Below are positions 37,857 to 46,854 of a stretch of 60,966 nucleotides of DNA, piece after piece. The stretch is from Acidobacteriota bacterium. Its GTDB lineage: Bacteria; Acidobacteriota; Polarisedimenticolia; JACPZX01. A program made the position numbers and the translations under genes. The DNA is taken from assembly GCA_016195325.1 (NCBI GenBank), contig JACPZX010000012.1:1-60966 (forward strand). Direction: 5' to 3'. The notes under the pieces were generated by a model. The model had not been told where the DNA came from, ran no database searches, and was given only the letters and a program-made list of their open reading frames with translations. Numbering within the stretch: the first letter of the stretch is position 1; the number at the start of each line of letters is the position of its first letter.

Positions 37857-38315
37857 TTACCGGGCACTCGATGGACGGCGCTTCGACTTCTCCGCCTTCC
37901 CGATGCTCTCGAGGACGTCCTCGAGGGTCGTCCCGTCGAGGATTCGCGCGTTCGCATCCCTCACGTTCTTCATGACCATCCGGATGCCGCACGTCGCCTC
38001 GTCCTCGCACTCCTCGCACTCCCGGTACGCGGTGAGGCTGACGCACGAGATGGGGGCGAGGGGTCCGTCCAGGATCCGGACGACCTCTCCGAACGAGATC
38101 TCCGAGGGGGGCCGCGCCAGCGAATAGCCCCCTCCTTTCCCCTTGCGGCTCTGGAGCACGCCGTGCCTTCGCAGCTCCAGGAGGATCTGCTCGAGAAACT
38201 TGCGCGGAATCGCTTCGCCCTCGGCGAGATCCGCGATCAGGACGGGGCCCTTCCCGAGCTCCCGGGCCAGCCTCAGGACGGCCTGGAGCCCGTATTTCGT
38301 CTTTCGCGTCAGCAC
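37857..38315 (-). CDS. Rrf2 family regulator, probable control of the sulfate operon
   Basis: Winged-helix regulator of 152 residues. The DNA-binding part is RKTKYGLQAVLRLARELG, AEGEAIPRKFLEQILLELRR and GKGGGYSLARPPSEISFGEV. Four cysteines follow in SCVSLTAYRECEECEDEATC, spaced like the Fe-S ligand region of IscR/NsrR-type members, so it may sense Fe-S or cysteine/sulfide status. It starts at GTG 38315 behind GGAGAG and lies 17 bases ahead of cysA on the same strand. In analogy to CymR it probably represses the sulfur-import genes; this is inference. Confidence 0.87.
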   Translation of the reverse strand: MLTRKTKYGLQAVLRLARELGKGPVLIADLAEGEAIPRKFLEQILLELRRHGVLQSRKGKGGGYSLARPPSEISFGEVVRILDGPLAPISCVSLTAYRECEECEDEATCGIRMVMKNVRDANARILDGTTLEDVLESIGKAEKSKRRPSSAR

Positions 38316-38342
38316 CCGTCTCTCCTTCCCGGCGGCGCGAGC

Positions 38343-38409
38343 CCAGTTTATTCTAGTAAATCTATAGAGTAGTAGGCTTGAAAGTACGCCGGGGTCGCCG
38401 CCGCGTCAA
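38343..38409 (-). promoter_or_regulatory. rrf2-cys operon promoter and AT-rich operator candidate
   Basis: On the complement, TTGACG (38404-38409), a 17-base spacer and TACTTT (38381-38386) form a promoter. Just downstream lies an unusually AT-rich stretch (38347-38372) with the palindrome TCTATAGA (38361-38368) and TTTA/TAAA repeats, the expected place for an Rrf2 operator overlapping the start site. It is the most AT-rich run in this part of the window. Confidence 0.45.
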
Positions 38410-38417
38410 CCCTTTTT

Positions 38418-38852
38418 TCAGGCCGGGGGGCGAATGGTGATGCGCCGCGCGTCGGCACCCGCCGGCTCGATCCCGACGACCCAGGCGCCGTCGAGGTACT
38501 CGTCGGGGAGCCGCTCCCCCCACTCCACGGCCACGTGGATGCCGCGCTCCCTCAGGTCCTCGAGCCCCAGCTCGGCCAGCTCCGCGCGGCGCTCCACGCG
38601 GTAGAGATCGACGTGGGCGAGCGGCTTCGGCCCCGGGTGCTCCGAGACGAGGGTGAACGTGGGGGAGTGGATCCTCGCGGGATCGATGCCGAGCCCTGCG
38701 GCGAGGCCGCGGACGAACGCCGTCTTCCCCGCGCCGAGCGGCCCCACGAGGACGATCCACGCCCCGGGCGCGAGGTCGGACGCGAGGGCGCGCCCGAGCG
38801 CCGCCGTCTCGTCGTCGCTGCGGGTGGTGTGGATTCCGGGGATGGTGGTCAT
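38418..38852 (-). CDS. tsaE: tRNA threonylcarbamoyladenosine biosynthesis ATPase
   Basis: TsaE is the ATPase of the TsaBDE complex that makes t6A37 in ANN-decoding tRNAs. The 144-residue protein has Walker A VLVGPLGAGKTAFVRGLAAG, SPTFTLVSEH, the acidic HVDLYRVERRAELAELGLED and VAVEWGERLPDEYL. ATG 38852 overlaps the end of nnr by four bases (38849-38852), a common gene pair. Length is normal for the family. Confidence 0.95.
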   Translation of the reverse strand: MTTIPGIHTTRSDDETAALGRALASDLAPGAWIVLVGPLGAGKTAFVRGLAAGLGIDPARIHSPTFTLVSEHPGPKPLAHVDLYRVERRAELAELGLEDLRERGIHVAVEWGERLPDEYLDGAWVVGIEPAGADARRITIRPPA

Positions 38853-40423
38853 CGCCCGGGGCGCGGCGCCGCGAGCAGGAGGCGGTAGGCGGCCGGCAGG
38901 CGATCGACGATGTCCCCCGCGATCATCGAGATCTCGCCGAGATCCGCGGCCGCGAGATCTCCCGCCAGGCCGTGCACGAAGGCCGACAGGGCGGCGGCCG
39001 TCGCCGGATCGAGCCCCTGGGCCAGCCACGCGGCGACGACGCCCGTCAGGGAGTCCCCCGAACCGCCGGTCGCCATCCCCGGGTTCCCCGTCGAGTTGAC
39101 GCGCACCATCCCGTCCGGGCTCGCCGTCAGCGTGCGCCATCCCTTGAGCACGACGGCGGCGCCGAGATCGCGGGCGAGCTGCCTCGCCGCGGAGAGCCGC
39201 TCGGCCGACACCGTCGCGCTCGTCACCCCCAGGAGGCGCGCCGCCTCGCCGGGGTGCGGGGTGACGACGGCGGGGGAGTCGAGCGCCGGGCGCGTGCCGC
39301 GGATCGCGATCGCGTTGAGGGCGTCGGCGTCGAGGACCATCGGCTTGCGGCACGCGGCGACGAGGGATCGCACCGTCGCGGCCGTCTCGTCCTCCATCCC
39401 GAGCCCCGGCCCCGTCGCCAGGACGTCGCGATCGTCGAGGAGCTTCAGCAGCAAAGGGAGGGAGGCGCCGGCGAGCGATCCCGAGGGAGTCTCCGGGAGG
39501 GGCGCCGTCATCGCCTCCGGCACCGCCGCGGCGATGATGGGCTGCGCCGACTCGGGGGAGGCGATGGTGACGAGCCCCGCCCCCGAGCGCAGGCACGCGC
39601 GGGCGAGGAGGACCGCGGCGCCGCTCTTCCCGCGCGACCCCGCGACGACGAGGACGTGGCCGAAGTCCCCCTTGTGGGAGGCGCGGTCGCGGCGCGGGAT
39701 CCACGATGCCGCGGTCGCGGCGTCGATCCAGTGGAGGTCGGCCTTTTCGGCCGCAATCGCCGCCGCCGGGATGCCGATGTCGACGACCTCGATCTCCCCG
39801 GCATATCGCGCGCCGGGTTGAAAGACGAGCGAGGTCTTCAGGGCGGCGAGGGCGATCGTCACGTCGGCCTCGACCACCGGCCCGGTCGATCCGGCCGGTG
39901 CCGGGCCGGCCTCGCCGAGGCCGCTCGGGACGTCCACCGACACGACGGTCGATCCGGCGCCGTTGATCGCCTCGATGGCCTCGCCGAGGAGGCCCGTCGC
40001 CCCACCGCGCGCCCCCGTTCCGAGGAGGGCGTCCACGATCAGATCGCTCTCGCCGAGCGCGCGGCGAACGGAAGCCCACGAACCGTCGTCGCGGATCTCC
40101 TCGACCGTGATCCCCGCAGCCCGGGCCTTCGAGAGCGCCCCCGCCGCGGCCCCGCGCAGGTCCTTCGCGGGGCACAGCAGGACGACGCGGGACGCGATCC
40201 CCGCGGACTTCAGGTGCCGGGCCGCCGTCAGGCCGTCGCCGCCGTTGTTCCCCTTGCCGCAGAGGATGAGGGTCCGCCGCCGCGCGAGATCCGGGAAGCG
40301 GCGCGCGAGGGCGAGGGCGATCTCCCGTCCGGCGTTGTCCATCAGGGCGTCGGCGGGAACGCCGTGATCGGATTCCGCGCGGGCGTCGATGCGCCTCATC
40401 TGCTCCGCCGTGAGGATCACCAT
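38849..40423 (-). CDS. nnr: Bifunctional NAD(P)H-hydrate epimerase / dehydratase
   Basis: Repairs hydrated NAD(P)H: the N-terminal epimerase interconverts R and S hydrates and the C-terminal kinase-like domain dehydrates S-NAD(P)HX with ADP. The 524-residue product from ATG 40423 (MVILTAEQMRRIDARAESDH) has LILCGKGNNGGDGLTAARHL and VDVPSGLGEAG in the epimerase. The dehydratase part shows GHVLVVAGSRGKSGAAVLLA, VVTPHPGEAARLLGVTSATV and NPGMATGGSGDSLTGVVAA. Both catalytic modules look intact. It is translationally coupled to tsaE. Confidence 0.95.
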   Translation of the reverse strand: MVILTAEQMRRIDARAESDHGVPADALMDNAGREIALALARRFPDLARRRTLILCGKGNNGGDGLTAARHLKSAGIASRVVLLCPAKDLRGAAAGALSKARAAGITVEEIRDDGSWASVRRALGESDLIVDALLGTGARGGATGLLGEAIEAINGAGSTVVSVDVPSGLGEAGPAPAGSTGPVVEADVTIALAALKTSLVFQPGARYAGEIEVVDIGIPAAAIAAEKADLHWIDAATAASWIPRRDRASHKGDFGHVLVVAGSRGKSGAAVLLARACLRSGAGLVTIASPESAQPIIAAAVPEAMTAPLPETPSGSLAGASLPLLLKLLDDRDVLATGPGLGMEDETAATVRSLVAACRKPMVLDADALNAIAIRGTRPALDSPAVVTPHPGEAARLLGVTSATVSAERLSAARQLARDLGAAVVLKGWRTLTASPDGMVRVNSTGNPGMATGGSGDSLTGVVAAWLAQGLDPATAAALSAFVHGLAGDLAAADLGEISMIAGDIVDRLPAAYRLLLAAPRPGR

Positions 40424-40444
40424 GCCCGGCATTCTACTCTCGGT

Positions 40445-40450
40445 TATCAT
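40445..40450 (+). promoter_or_regulatory. -10 element before the first metallophosphoesterase gene
   Basis: TATCAT preceded by GGT lies 27 bases ahead of the TTG start at 40477. No strong -35 is visible at the expected distance. Confidence 0.35.
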
Positions 40451-40476
40451 GCCCGTCCCGCCCGGAGGCGCCCAAA

Positions 40477-42276
40477 TTGCCATCACATCGACGCTCGAGA
40501 AAGTGGATCACCATCCTCTGCACGATCGCCGTGGCGGCCGCGGTGGCCGTCGCCCTGCGCGCCGCCGTCTCGCACGAGCGATCGCGCGCGAAGCACCGGG
40601 CCGACGCGGAGGCGCGCTCGACTCAGGCCCCCTCGCACAAGACGTTCCTGGTCCGGGGGGGGACGCCGATCCGGTTCACCGCGGGGCCCGCCGATGCGGC
40701 GTGGACCGGCGCCTCTTTCGACGACGCGGCCTGGACCGTGGGGAAGTATCCGGTCGAGGACAGGACGGCCTCTGCGCTCCTCGCGCGCGCGACGTTCGAC
40801 ATCGCCGATCCGAACGGTGTGAAGAACCTCTTCCTCTCGGGGAAGTGGCGCGGCGACATGACGGTGTGGATCAACGGCGCAGAGGTCCATCGATCGCCCG
40901 AATCGACGGGGGGCGTCTCGAGCCTCATCGATCTCTCGGCGCCGGCTATCGGCGCGCTCAAGGCGGGCAGGAACCTCCTCGCCGCCGAGGTCCGTCGATC
41001 GGGGGAGTCGTCGGGGTCGCTCCTGCTGGCGCCGAACCTCTCGATGAACCGCTCCGCGGTGATCACGCGGGGCCCGTATCTCCAGCTCGGGACCCCCACG
41101 GGTGTCGTCGTGCGCTGGCGCACCGAGCTTCCCGTGGCCGGCATCGTGCACTTCGGATCCTCTGCGGCCGACCTGTCGAAGGAGGCGTCGGAGGGCGCGC
41201 CGACGGCGGAGCACGTTGTTCCGATTTCAGGGCTGACTCCCGCCTCTCCTTATTACTATGCGGTGGAGGGGAGTCCGGCGGGGGCCGAGCCCTTCTCCTT
41301 CGTGAGCGCTCCCGTCGCGGGGAGCGACGCGCCGATCCGGGTCTGGGTGCTCGGCGATTCCGGGACGGCGAAGGATCCGGCGCGGGCGGTCCGCGACGCG
41401 TACCTGAAGGTGACCGCCGGCAAGCGCACCGATCTCTGGCTGATGCTCGGCGACAACGCGTACCCGGACGGCACCGACCGGCAGTACCAGGCGGCCGTCT
41501 TCCGGATGTACCCGGCGATGCTCGCGCACGCGACGCTCTGGCCCGCGGTGGGAAATCACGACGCGCACTCGCGCTCGACCGGGGGGAGCGGCGTCCACGG
41601 CGAGATCTTCACGCTGCCGACGCGGGGCGAGGCGGGGGGGGCCCCCTCGGGGACGCCGAACTTCTACTCCTTCGACTGGGGGAACGTCCACTTCATCAGC
41701 CTCGACTCGTGCACCGACGATCGCTCGGTCGGCGGGCCGATGCTCACGTGGCTGCAAGCCGACCTCGCGGCGGCGCATCAGGAGTGGCTCGTCGCGTACT
41801 TTCACCACGCGCCGTACGCGAAGGGGTCGGAGGACTCGGATCACGACCGGCGGATGACGGACATGCGGTCGATCGCCCTTCCCCTCCTCGAGGAGGCCGG
41901 CGCCGATCTCGTCATGGGCGGCCACAGCCACGACTACGAGCGCTCGTTCCTCCTCGACGGCCACTACGGCCCGTCGGGCACCTTCACCGCGTCGGCCAGG
42001 AGGGATGGCGGAGACGGGCGCGAGGACGGGTCGGGGGTCTACTCGAAGCCGACCCGCGATCGTCGGCCGCACCAGGGGACCGTGTACATCGTCGCGGGCT
42101 CGTCCGGCCACACGGGGAGCGGCCCGATGAACCACCCGGCGATGTTCACGTCGCAGAAGGTGCTCGGGTCGGTGATGCTCGAGTTCCACGGCGATCGGCT
42201 CGACGAGTCGTTCATCGACTCGAACGCTGCGGTTCGGGATCACTTCACGATCGTGAAGGGGGCGGGGAAGAGGTAG
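40477..42276 (+). CDS. Exported purple-acid-phosphatase-like metallophosphoesterase
   Basis: The 599-residue protein (TTG 40477) starts with an N-terminal anchor or signal (ITILCTIAVAAAVAVALRAA). A jelly-roll-like region with two FDDAAW/DMTVWINGAEVHRS-type blocks follows, then a fibronectin-like PAP N-domain (ITRGPYLQLGTPTGVVVRWR). The calcineurin-like catalytic domain has VWVLGDSGTAK, LWLMLGDNAYPDGTD, WPAVGNHDA, YFHHAPYAKGS and VMGGHSHDYERSF, which supply all metal ligands. It should hydrolyse phosphate esters outside the cytoplasm. The gene two positions downstream is a larger paralogue. Confidence 0.88.
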   Translation: MPSHRRSRKWITILCTIAVAAAVAVALRAAVSHERSRAKHRADAEARSTQAPSHKTFLVRGGTPIRFTAGPADAAWTGASFDDAAWTVGKYPVEDRTASALLARATFDIADPNGVKNLFLSGKWRGDMTVWINGAEVHRSPESTGGVSSLIDLSAPAIGALKAGRNLLAAEVRRSGESSGSLLLAPNLSMNRSAVITRGPYLQLGTPTGVVVRWRTELPVAGIVHFGSSAADLSKEASEGAPTAEHVVPISGLTPASPYYYAVEGSPAGAEPFSFVSAPVAGSDAPIRVWVLGDSGTAKDPARAVRDAYLKVTAGKRTDLWLMLGDNAYPDGTDRQYQAAVFRMYPAMLAHATLWPAVGNHDAHSRSTGGSGVHGEIFTLPTRGEAGGAPSGTPNFYSFDWGNVHFISLDSCTDDRSVGGPMLTWLQADLAAAHQEWLVAYFHHAPYAKGSEDSDHDRRMTDMRSIALPLLEEAGADLVMGGHSHDYERSFLLDGHYGPSGTFTASARRDGGDGREDGSGVYSKPTRDRRPHQGTVYIVAGSSGHTGSGPMNHPAMFTSQKVLGSVMLEFHGDRLDESFIDSNAAVRDHFTIVKGAGKR

Positions 42277-42299
42277 GGGCCGTCACGCGGGAGCGGCCG

Positions 42300-42305
42300 T
42301 ATACT
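42300..42305 (+). promoter_or_regulatory. -10 element before the CPXCG gene
   Basis: TATACT stands 37 bases before the CPXCG start. A GGCCG/CGGCC hairpin (42279-42299 region) precedes it, which may end the upstream transcript. No convincing -35 is seen. Confidence 0.4.
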
Positions 42306-42342
42306 TGGAGCCGGAACGACGAATCCAACGGAGCCCAGTGCG

Positions 42343-42522
42343 ATGCCGTCGCATTTCTGCCCCTACTGCGGTGAGGAGGTCGACCTCGACATCGACGACG
42401 GGGGCGGCACCAGGCAGTCCTACGTGCAGGATTGTCCGGTCTGCTGCCGGCCGTGGCAGGTCGAGGTCGCGCGCGATCGGAGCGGCACCTGGAATGTCGA
42501 GCTGCGGACCGCGGATGAATAG
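42343..42522 (+). CDS. CPXCG-motif cysteine-rich zinc-ribbon protein
   Basis: A 59-residue gene from ATG 42343 to TAG 42520-42522. It has two CxxC pairs, SHFCPYCGEEVDLDIDDGG and QSYVQDCPVCCRPWQVEV, the hallmark of the Cys-rich CPXCG family (a small zinc ribbon). The end WNVELRTADE is also family-like. Function is unknown. Its last bases overlap the ATG of the next metallophosphoesterase at 42515, so the two are coupled. Confidence 0.85.
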   Translation: MPSHFCPYCGEEVDLDIDDGGGTRQSYVQDCPVCCRPWQVEVARDRSGTWNVELRTADE

Positions 42523-45500
42523 AGCAGCGCTCGCGTGCGCGGTGCTCCTCCTGGCCGTCTCCGGCGCCGTCGCCCACCAGCCTCCCGAAGAGCAGATCGC
42601 CGATCTCACGGCGCAGATCCGGAAAAACCCGGCCGACGCGCAGCTCTATCTGAGACGAGGGGAGCAGCGCCGGTTCCGGCACGAGTGGGCGAAGGCGCTT
42701 GAGGACTATCGCCGCGCGAGGCGATTCGACCCGAAGCTTACCGCCGTGGATCTCTGCACGGGCCTCCTGATGCTTGACACCGGGAGACCCGAACGGGCGA
42801 TGGCGTCTCTCGACCGATACGTTGCCGCCGAGCCCGATCGCGCCGACGGTCTCATCGCTCGGGCGAGAGCGTGCGTGAAGCTCGGGCGGCTCCTCGCGGC
42901 GGTCGAGGACGCCTCGCGCGCGATCTCACTGTACCGCGGCGACGATACGCCGCCGCCGGAACTGTACCTCGACCGCGCCCGCGCCCTCGACGCGACCGGA
43001 GAGCCCGCCCACCTCGACGAAGCGATCGCCGGCCTCGAGGAAGGTCTCGCCCGTCTCGGCCACCCGATCACTCTCGAGCTCGCCCTCGCGAAGCTCCGCG
43101 CGAAGCGCGGCGACGTGGAGATGCCCCCGGGCGACACCCAGCCCTACGCCGGAGCGCCGGTCGACGATCTCGATCCCACGGTCGCGACGGTGGCCGCGGC
43201 GCCTCCCGCCATCCTCGTCGATTTCGCCTCGACGACCGGATACCTCGCCAACAGTTCGGACCCCGGCGTCGGCCTCGCGTGGACGGGCGCCACCTTCGAC
43301 GACTCGTCGTGGGGAGTCGGCCTGTTCGGTGTCGGCTACGAAGCCGGGACCGGTGCGCAGAACCTGATTCGCACGAACGTTCCCGTGAACACCGCGTCCG
43401 TCTTCACGCGCACGACGTTTCAGATCGCTGACGTCTCAGCGGTGCGAACCCTCTTCCTCGGCGCCGACTACGACGACGGGTACGTCGCGTGGATCAACGG
43501 CGTCGAGATCTTCCGCTCGCCCCAGATGCCGGCGGGGGCTCTCCTCTGGAACACGCGCGCCGTGTCGCACGAGTCGAGCAACGCCCCGGTCCCGAATTAC
43601 GGCGCGGGGATCGACATCACGGCGACGGCGCTTCCGGCGCTCCGGAGCGGCGACAACCTCTTCGCGGCGGCGGTCTTCAACACGACGCTTCCCTCGAGCG
43701 ATCTCGTCCTCGTCCCGCGGCTCGACGTCAATCGGTCGGCGAAACTCACGCGCGGTCCCTACCTGCAGCGCGGCACGCCGACCGGGCTCGTCGTGAGGTG
43801 GCGGACCGATACGGCCACCGACAGCCGCGTGCGGCTCGGCGAGGCGCCGGGTAATCTCGCGGTGACCGTCGAGGATGCGGCCGTCACGACGGAGCACGTG
43901 GTCTCCGTCACGGGACTCGCGCCTGCGACGAACTACGTCTACGCGATCGGATCGTCCTCGGCGGACATCGCTGGGGACGACCTCGACCACACCTTCACCA
44001 CGCCTCCGCAACCGGGCACGCCAAAGCCGACGCGCATTTGGGTCATCGGCGATTCGGGAACCGCCGACGCGCGGCCGAGAGCGGTGCGGGATGCCTACGA
44101 GGCCTACACGGGATCGCGTGCGACCGATCTCTGGCTCATGCTGGGCGACAACGCCTACCAGAGCGGGACCGACGCGGAGTACCAGGCGGCGGTCTTCGAC
44201 GTCTACCCGAAAATGCTGGCGAGGTCGGTGCTTTGGCCGACGCTCGGAAACCATGATGGGATCTCCGCGCGATCATCCAGCCAGTCGGGCCCGTACTACG
44301 ACATCTTCACGCTCCCCCGTGCGGCGGAGGCGGGAGGGGTCCCCTCGGGGACCGAGGCGTACTACGCGTTCGACCACGCGAACATCCACTTCGTCTGCCT
44401 CGACTCGTACGACATCGATCGGTCGCCGGGCGGCGCCATGATGACGTGGCTCGCGGCCGATCTGCGCGCGACGAAGCAGGATTGGGTGATCGCTTTCTGG
44501 CACCACCCTCCCTACAGCAAGGGGTCGCACGACACGGACTTTTTCAGCGAGTCGACTGAAATGCGGGAGTTCGCGCTCCCGATCCTCGAGGGGGTCGGGG
44601 TCGATCTCGTCCTCGCGGGACACAGCCACGATTACGAGAGGTCGTTCCTCCTCGACGGACACTACGGGACGTCGAACACGCTGACGCCGTCGATGAAGCT
44701 CGATCCGGGAAGCGGGCGGGTCGGCGCCGGCGGGCCGTACTCGAAGTTCACCGTGGGGCCGGCCCCTCACGAGGGGGCCGTCTACGCGGTCGCCGGGAGC
44801 TCGGGGCAGATCGCCGGGGGGCCCCTCAACCATCCCGCGATGTATCTCTCGCTCAACACGCTCGGCTCGATGGTCCTCGACGTCCACGGGAAGGAGCTCC
44901 ACGCCCGCTTCCTCGACGCCACAGGCGCCGTGCGCGACGACTTCACGGTCCGGAAGGGGCACAACCTCCCGCCCGTCGCCGTCGCGGGAGGCGATCTCCG
45001 AGAGGAGTGCACGTCGCCCTCGGGGGCATGGGCGAGCCTCGACGGATCGGCGTCGAGCGATCCGGACTCCTCGCCGGGTACGAACGACGACATCACCCGG
45101 TTCGAGTGGATCGAGGATCTCGGGCTCCCGTCGGAACGCCCGCTGGGCGAGGGGGCCCGCATCATGGCGCAGCTTCCCCTTGGAGCCCACCGTATCGCGC
45201 TCCGCGTCACGGACCGGGGCGGCCTCACGTCCACCGATGACATCGTTGCACGCGTGGTCGACACAACCGCGCCATCGATCTCGGTGACGCTGACGCCCGA
45301 TCTTCTCTGGCCGCCGAACCACCGTCTCGTCGACACCACCGCGGAGGTCCTCGCGGCGGATCTGTGCGGAGCGGCGCCGGTCGAGCTCGTCTCGATCACG
45401 AGCAGCGACCCCGACGACGCGAACGGCACGGGAGACGGGAGGACCCGGGGGGATATTCGAGGGGCGGACATCGGCACGGCGGATTTCGCTTTCAGCCTGC

Positions 45501-45634
45501 GGGCTGAGCGCGCCGCAAGGTACGGCGCCCGCGCGTACACGGTGACGTACCGGGCGACGGACGTCTCGGGAAACGCGCGCGAGGCGTCGGCGATTGTCAC
45601 AGTAACGAAGAGCCGCGCCCCGGAAGAGCCCTGA
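42515..45634 (+). CDS. Large exported metallophosphoesterase with N-terminal TPR region
   Basis: The 1039-residue protein starts at ATG 42515 with a signal peptide (AALACAVLLLAVSGAVAH). TPR-like helices follow at about 25-190 (AQLYLRRGEQRRFRHEWAKA, DGLIARARACVKLGRLLAAV), then a jelly-roll module (WTGATFDDSSWGVGLFGVGY, YVAWINGVEIFRSP). The PAP-type catalytic part has RIWVIGDSGTAD, LWLMLGDNAYQSGTD, LWPTLGNHDG, AFWHHPPYSKGS and VLAGHSHDYERSF. The C-terminus carries Ig-like modules (NLPPVAVAGGDLREECTSPS, LTPDLLWPPNHRLVDTTAE). It is a paralogue of the protein at 40477-42276 with extra domains at both ends. Substrate unknown. Confidence 0.88.
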   Translation: MNRAALACAVLLLAVSGAVAHQPPEEQIADLTAQIRKNPADAQLYLRRGEQRRFRHEWAKALEDYRRARRFDPKLTAVDLCTGLLMLDTGRPERAMASLDRYVAAEPDRADGLIARARACVKLGRLLAAVEDASRAISLYRGDDTPPPELYLDRARALDATGEPAHLDEAIAGLEEGLARLGHPITLELALAKLRAKRGDVEMPPGDTQPYAGAPVDDLDPTVATVAAAPPAILVDFASTTGYLANSSDPGVGLAWTGATFDDSSWGVGLFGVGYEAGTGAQNLIRTNVPVNTASVFTRTTFQIADVSAVRTLFLGADYDDGYVAWINGVEIFRSPQMPAGALLWNTRAVSHESSNAPVPNYGAGIDITATALPALRSGDNLFAAAVFNTTLPSSDLVLVPRLDVNRSAKLTRGPYLQRGTPTGLVVRWRTDTATDSRVRLGEAPGNLAVTVEDAAVTTEHVVSVTGLAPATNYVYAIGSSSADIAGDDLDHTFTTPPQPGTPKPTRIWVIGDSGTADARPRAVRDAYEAYTGSRATDLWLMLGDNAYQSGTDAEYQAAVFDVYPKMLARSVLWPTLGNHDGISARSSSQSGPYYDIFTLPRAAEAGGVPSGTEAYYAFDHANIHFVCLDSYDIDRSPGGAMMTWLAADLRATKQDWVIAFWHHPPYSKGSHDTDFFSESTEMREFALPILEGVGVDLVLAGHSHDYERSFLLDGHYGTSNTLTPSMKLDPGSGRVGAGGPYSKFTVGPAPHEGAVYAVAGSSGQIAGGPLNHPAMYLSLNTLGSMVLDVHGKELHARFLDATGAVRDDFTVRKGHNLPPVAVAGGDLREECTSPSGAWASLDGSASSDPDSSPGTNDDITRFEWIEDLGLPSERPLGEGARIMAQLPLGAHRIALRVTDRGGLTSTDDIVARVVDTTAPSISVTLTPDLLWPPNHRLVDTTAEVLAADLCGAAPVELVSITSSDPDDANGTGDGRTRGDIRGADIGTADFAFSLRAERAARYGARAYTVTYRATDVSGNAREASAIVTVTKSRAPEEP

Positions 45635-45671
45635 TCCCGGAATCACGCTCCATGGGTTAACCTGACCTCCC

Positions 45672-46853
45672 ATGCCGATCCGATTCCTCACCGCGGGCGA
45701 GAGCCACGGGCCGCTCCTGACGGTCATCGTGGACGGCCTTCCCGCCGGCCTCCCCGTCGAGGCGGCGGCGATCGATCGCGACCTGAAGCGCCGGCAGATG
45801 GGATACGGCCGGGGCGGCCGCATGAAGATCGAGAGCGACGCGGCGCGCATCACGGGCGGCGTGCGCCACGGCCGCACCCTCGGCGGCCCCGTGAGCCTCG
45901 CGATCGACAATCGCGACTTCGCCTCCTGGTCGATCGCGATGTCGCCTGAGATCCCCCCAGAAGGGACGGCGGAACAGGACCTCAGGCGGGTGACGCACCC
46001 CCGCCCCGGCCACGCCGACCTCGCCGGGGCGCTCAAGCACGATCTCCACGACGCGCGGGACGTCCTCGAGAGGGCGAGCGCGCGCGAGACGGCCGCGCGC
46101 GTCGCGGCGGGGGCGCTCGCCAAGATCTTTCTCCGCGAGATGGGGATCAAAGTCCTCGGCCACACGGTGGCCGTCGGCGAGGCGGCCCTCCCCAGGGACC
46201 GGCACGCCTCGTGGGACGAGATCGCCTCCATCCCCGACGACTCGCCGCTGCGGTGCGTCGACGTCGCCGTCGAGGCCTCGATGATGGTCGAGATCGACGC
46301 GGCGCAGCGGGCGAAGGACTCCGTCGGCGGCGCCTTCCAGATCGTCGCGCGCGGCGTGCCGCCGGGGCTGGGCTCCTCGCGCCAGTGGGACACGCGCCTC
46401 GAGGCCCGGCTCGCCCGCGCGGTCATGTCGATCCAGGCGATCAAGGCGGTCGAGATCGGCGAGGGGGTCGCCGCGGCCTCCCTTCGCGGCTCCGCCGTGC
46501 ACGACGAGATCTTCTACGACGCCGGCGTGAAGCGGTTCTTCCGGCGCACGAACCGCGCCGGCGGGATCGAGGGGGGGATGTCGAACGGCGAGGAGATCCG
46601 CGTCACCGGCTTCATGAAGCCCCTCTCGACGCTGCCGAAGCCGCTCCGCACCGTGGACCTCGTGACGAAGGAGGAGGCCCAGGCCGTCGTCGAGCGGACC
46701 GACACCTGCGCCATTCTCGCGGCGGGGGTCATCGGCGAGGCGATGGTGGCGCTGACGATCGCGGACACCTTCCTCGAGAAGTTCGGCGGCGACGGCGTCG
46801 AGGAGACGCGCCGCAACCTCCACACCTACCTCGCCCAGGTCCGCGAGTTCTGA
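45672..46853 (+). CDS. aroC: Chorismate synthase
   Basis: AroC makes chorismate from EPSP with reduced FMN, the last shikimate step. The 393-residue protein shows the three family signatures: GESHGPLLTVIVDGLPAGL, VTHPRPGHADLAGALKHDLH with ERASARETAARVAAGALAKI, and RTNRAGGIEGGMSNGEEIRV. The His residues of GESHG and RPGHAD are present. Length is close to the usual 360-400. The window also holds a DAHP synthase fragment, though far away. It is followed one base later by a PqqB-like gene. Confidence 0.97.
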   Translation: MPIRFLTAGESHGPLLTVIVDGLPAGLPVEAAAIDRDLKRRQMGYGRGGRMKIESDAARITGGVRHGRTLGGPVSLAIDNRDFASWSIAMSPEIPPEGTAEQDLRRVTHPRPGHADLAGALKHDLHDARDVLERASARETAARVAAGALAKIFLREMGIKVLGHTVAVGEAALPRDRHASWDEIASIPDDSPLRCVDVAVEASMMVEIDAAQRAKDSVGGAFQIVARGVPPGLGSSRQWDTRLEARLARAVMSIQAIKAVEIGEGVAAASLRGSAVHDEIFYDAGVKRFFRRTNRAGGIEGGMSNGEEIRVTGFMKPLSTLPKPLRTVDLVTKEEAQAVVERTDTCAILAAGVIGEAMVALTIADTFLEKFGGDGVEETRRNLHTYLAQVREF

Positions 46854-46854
46854 G

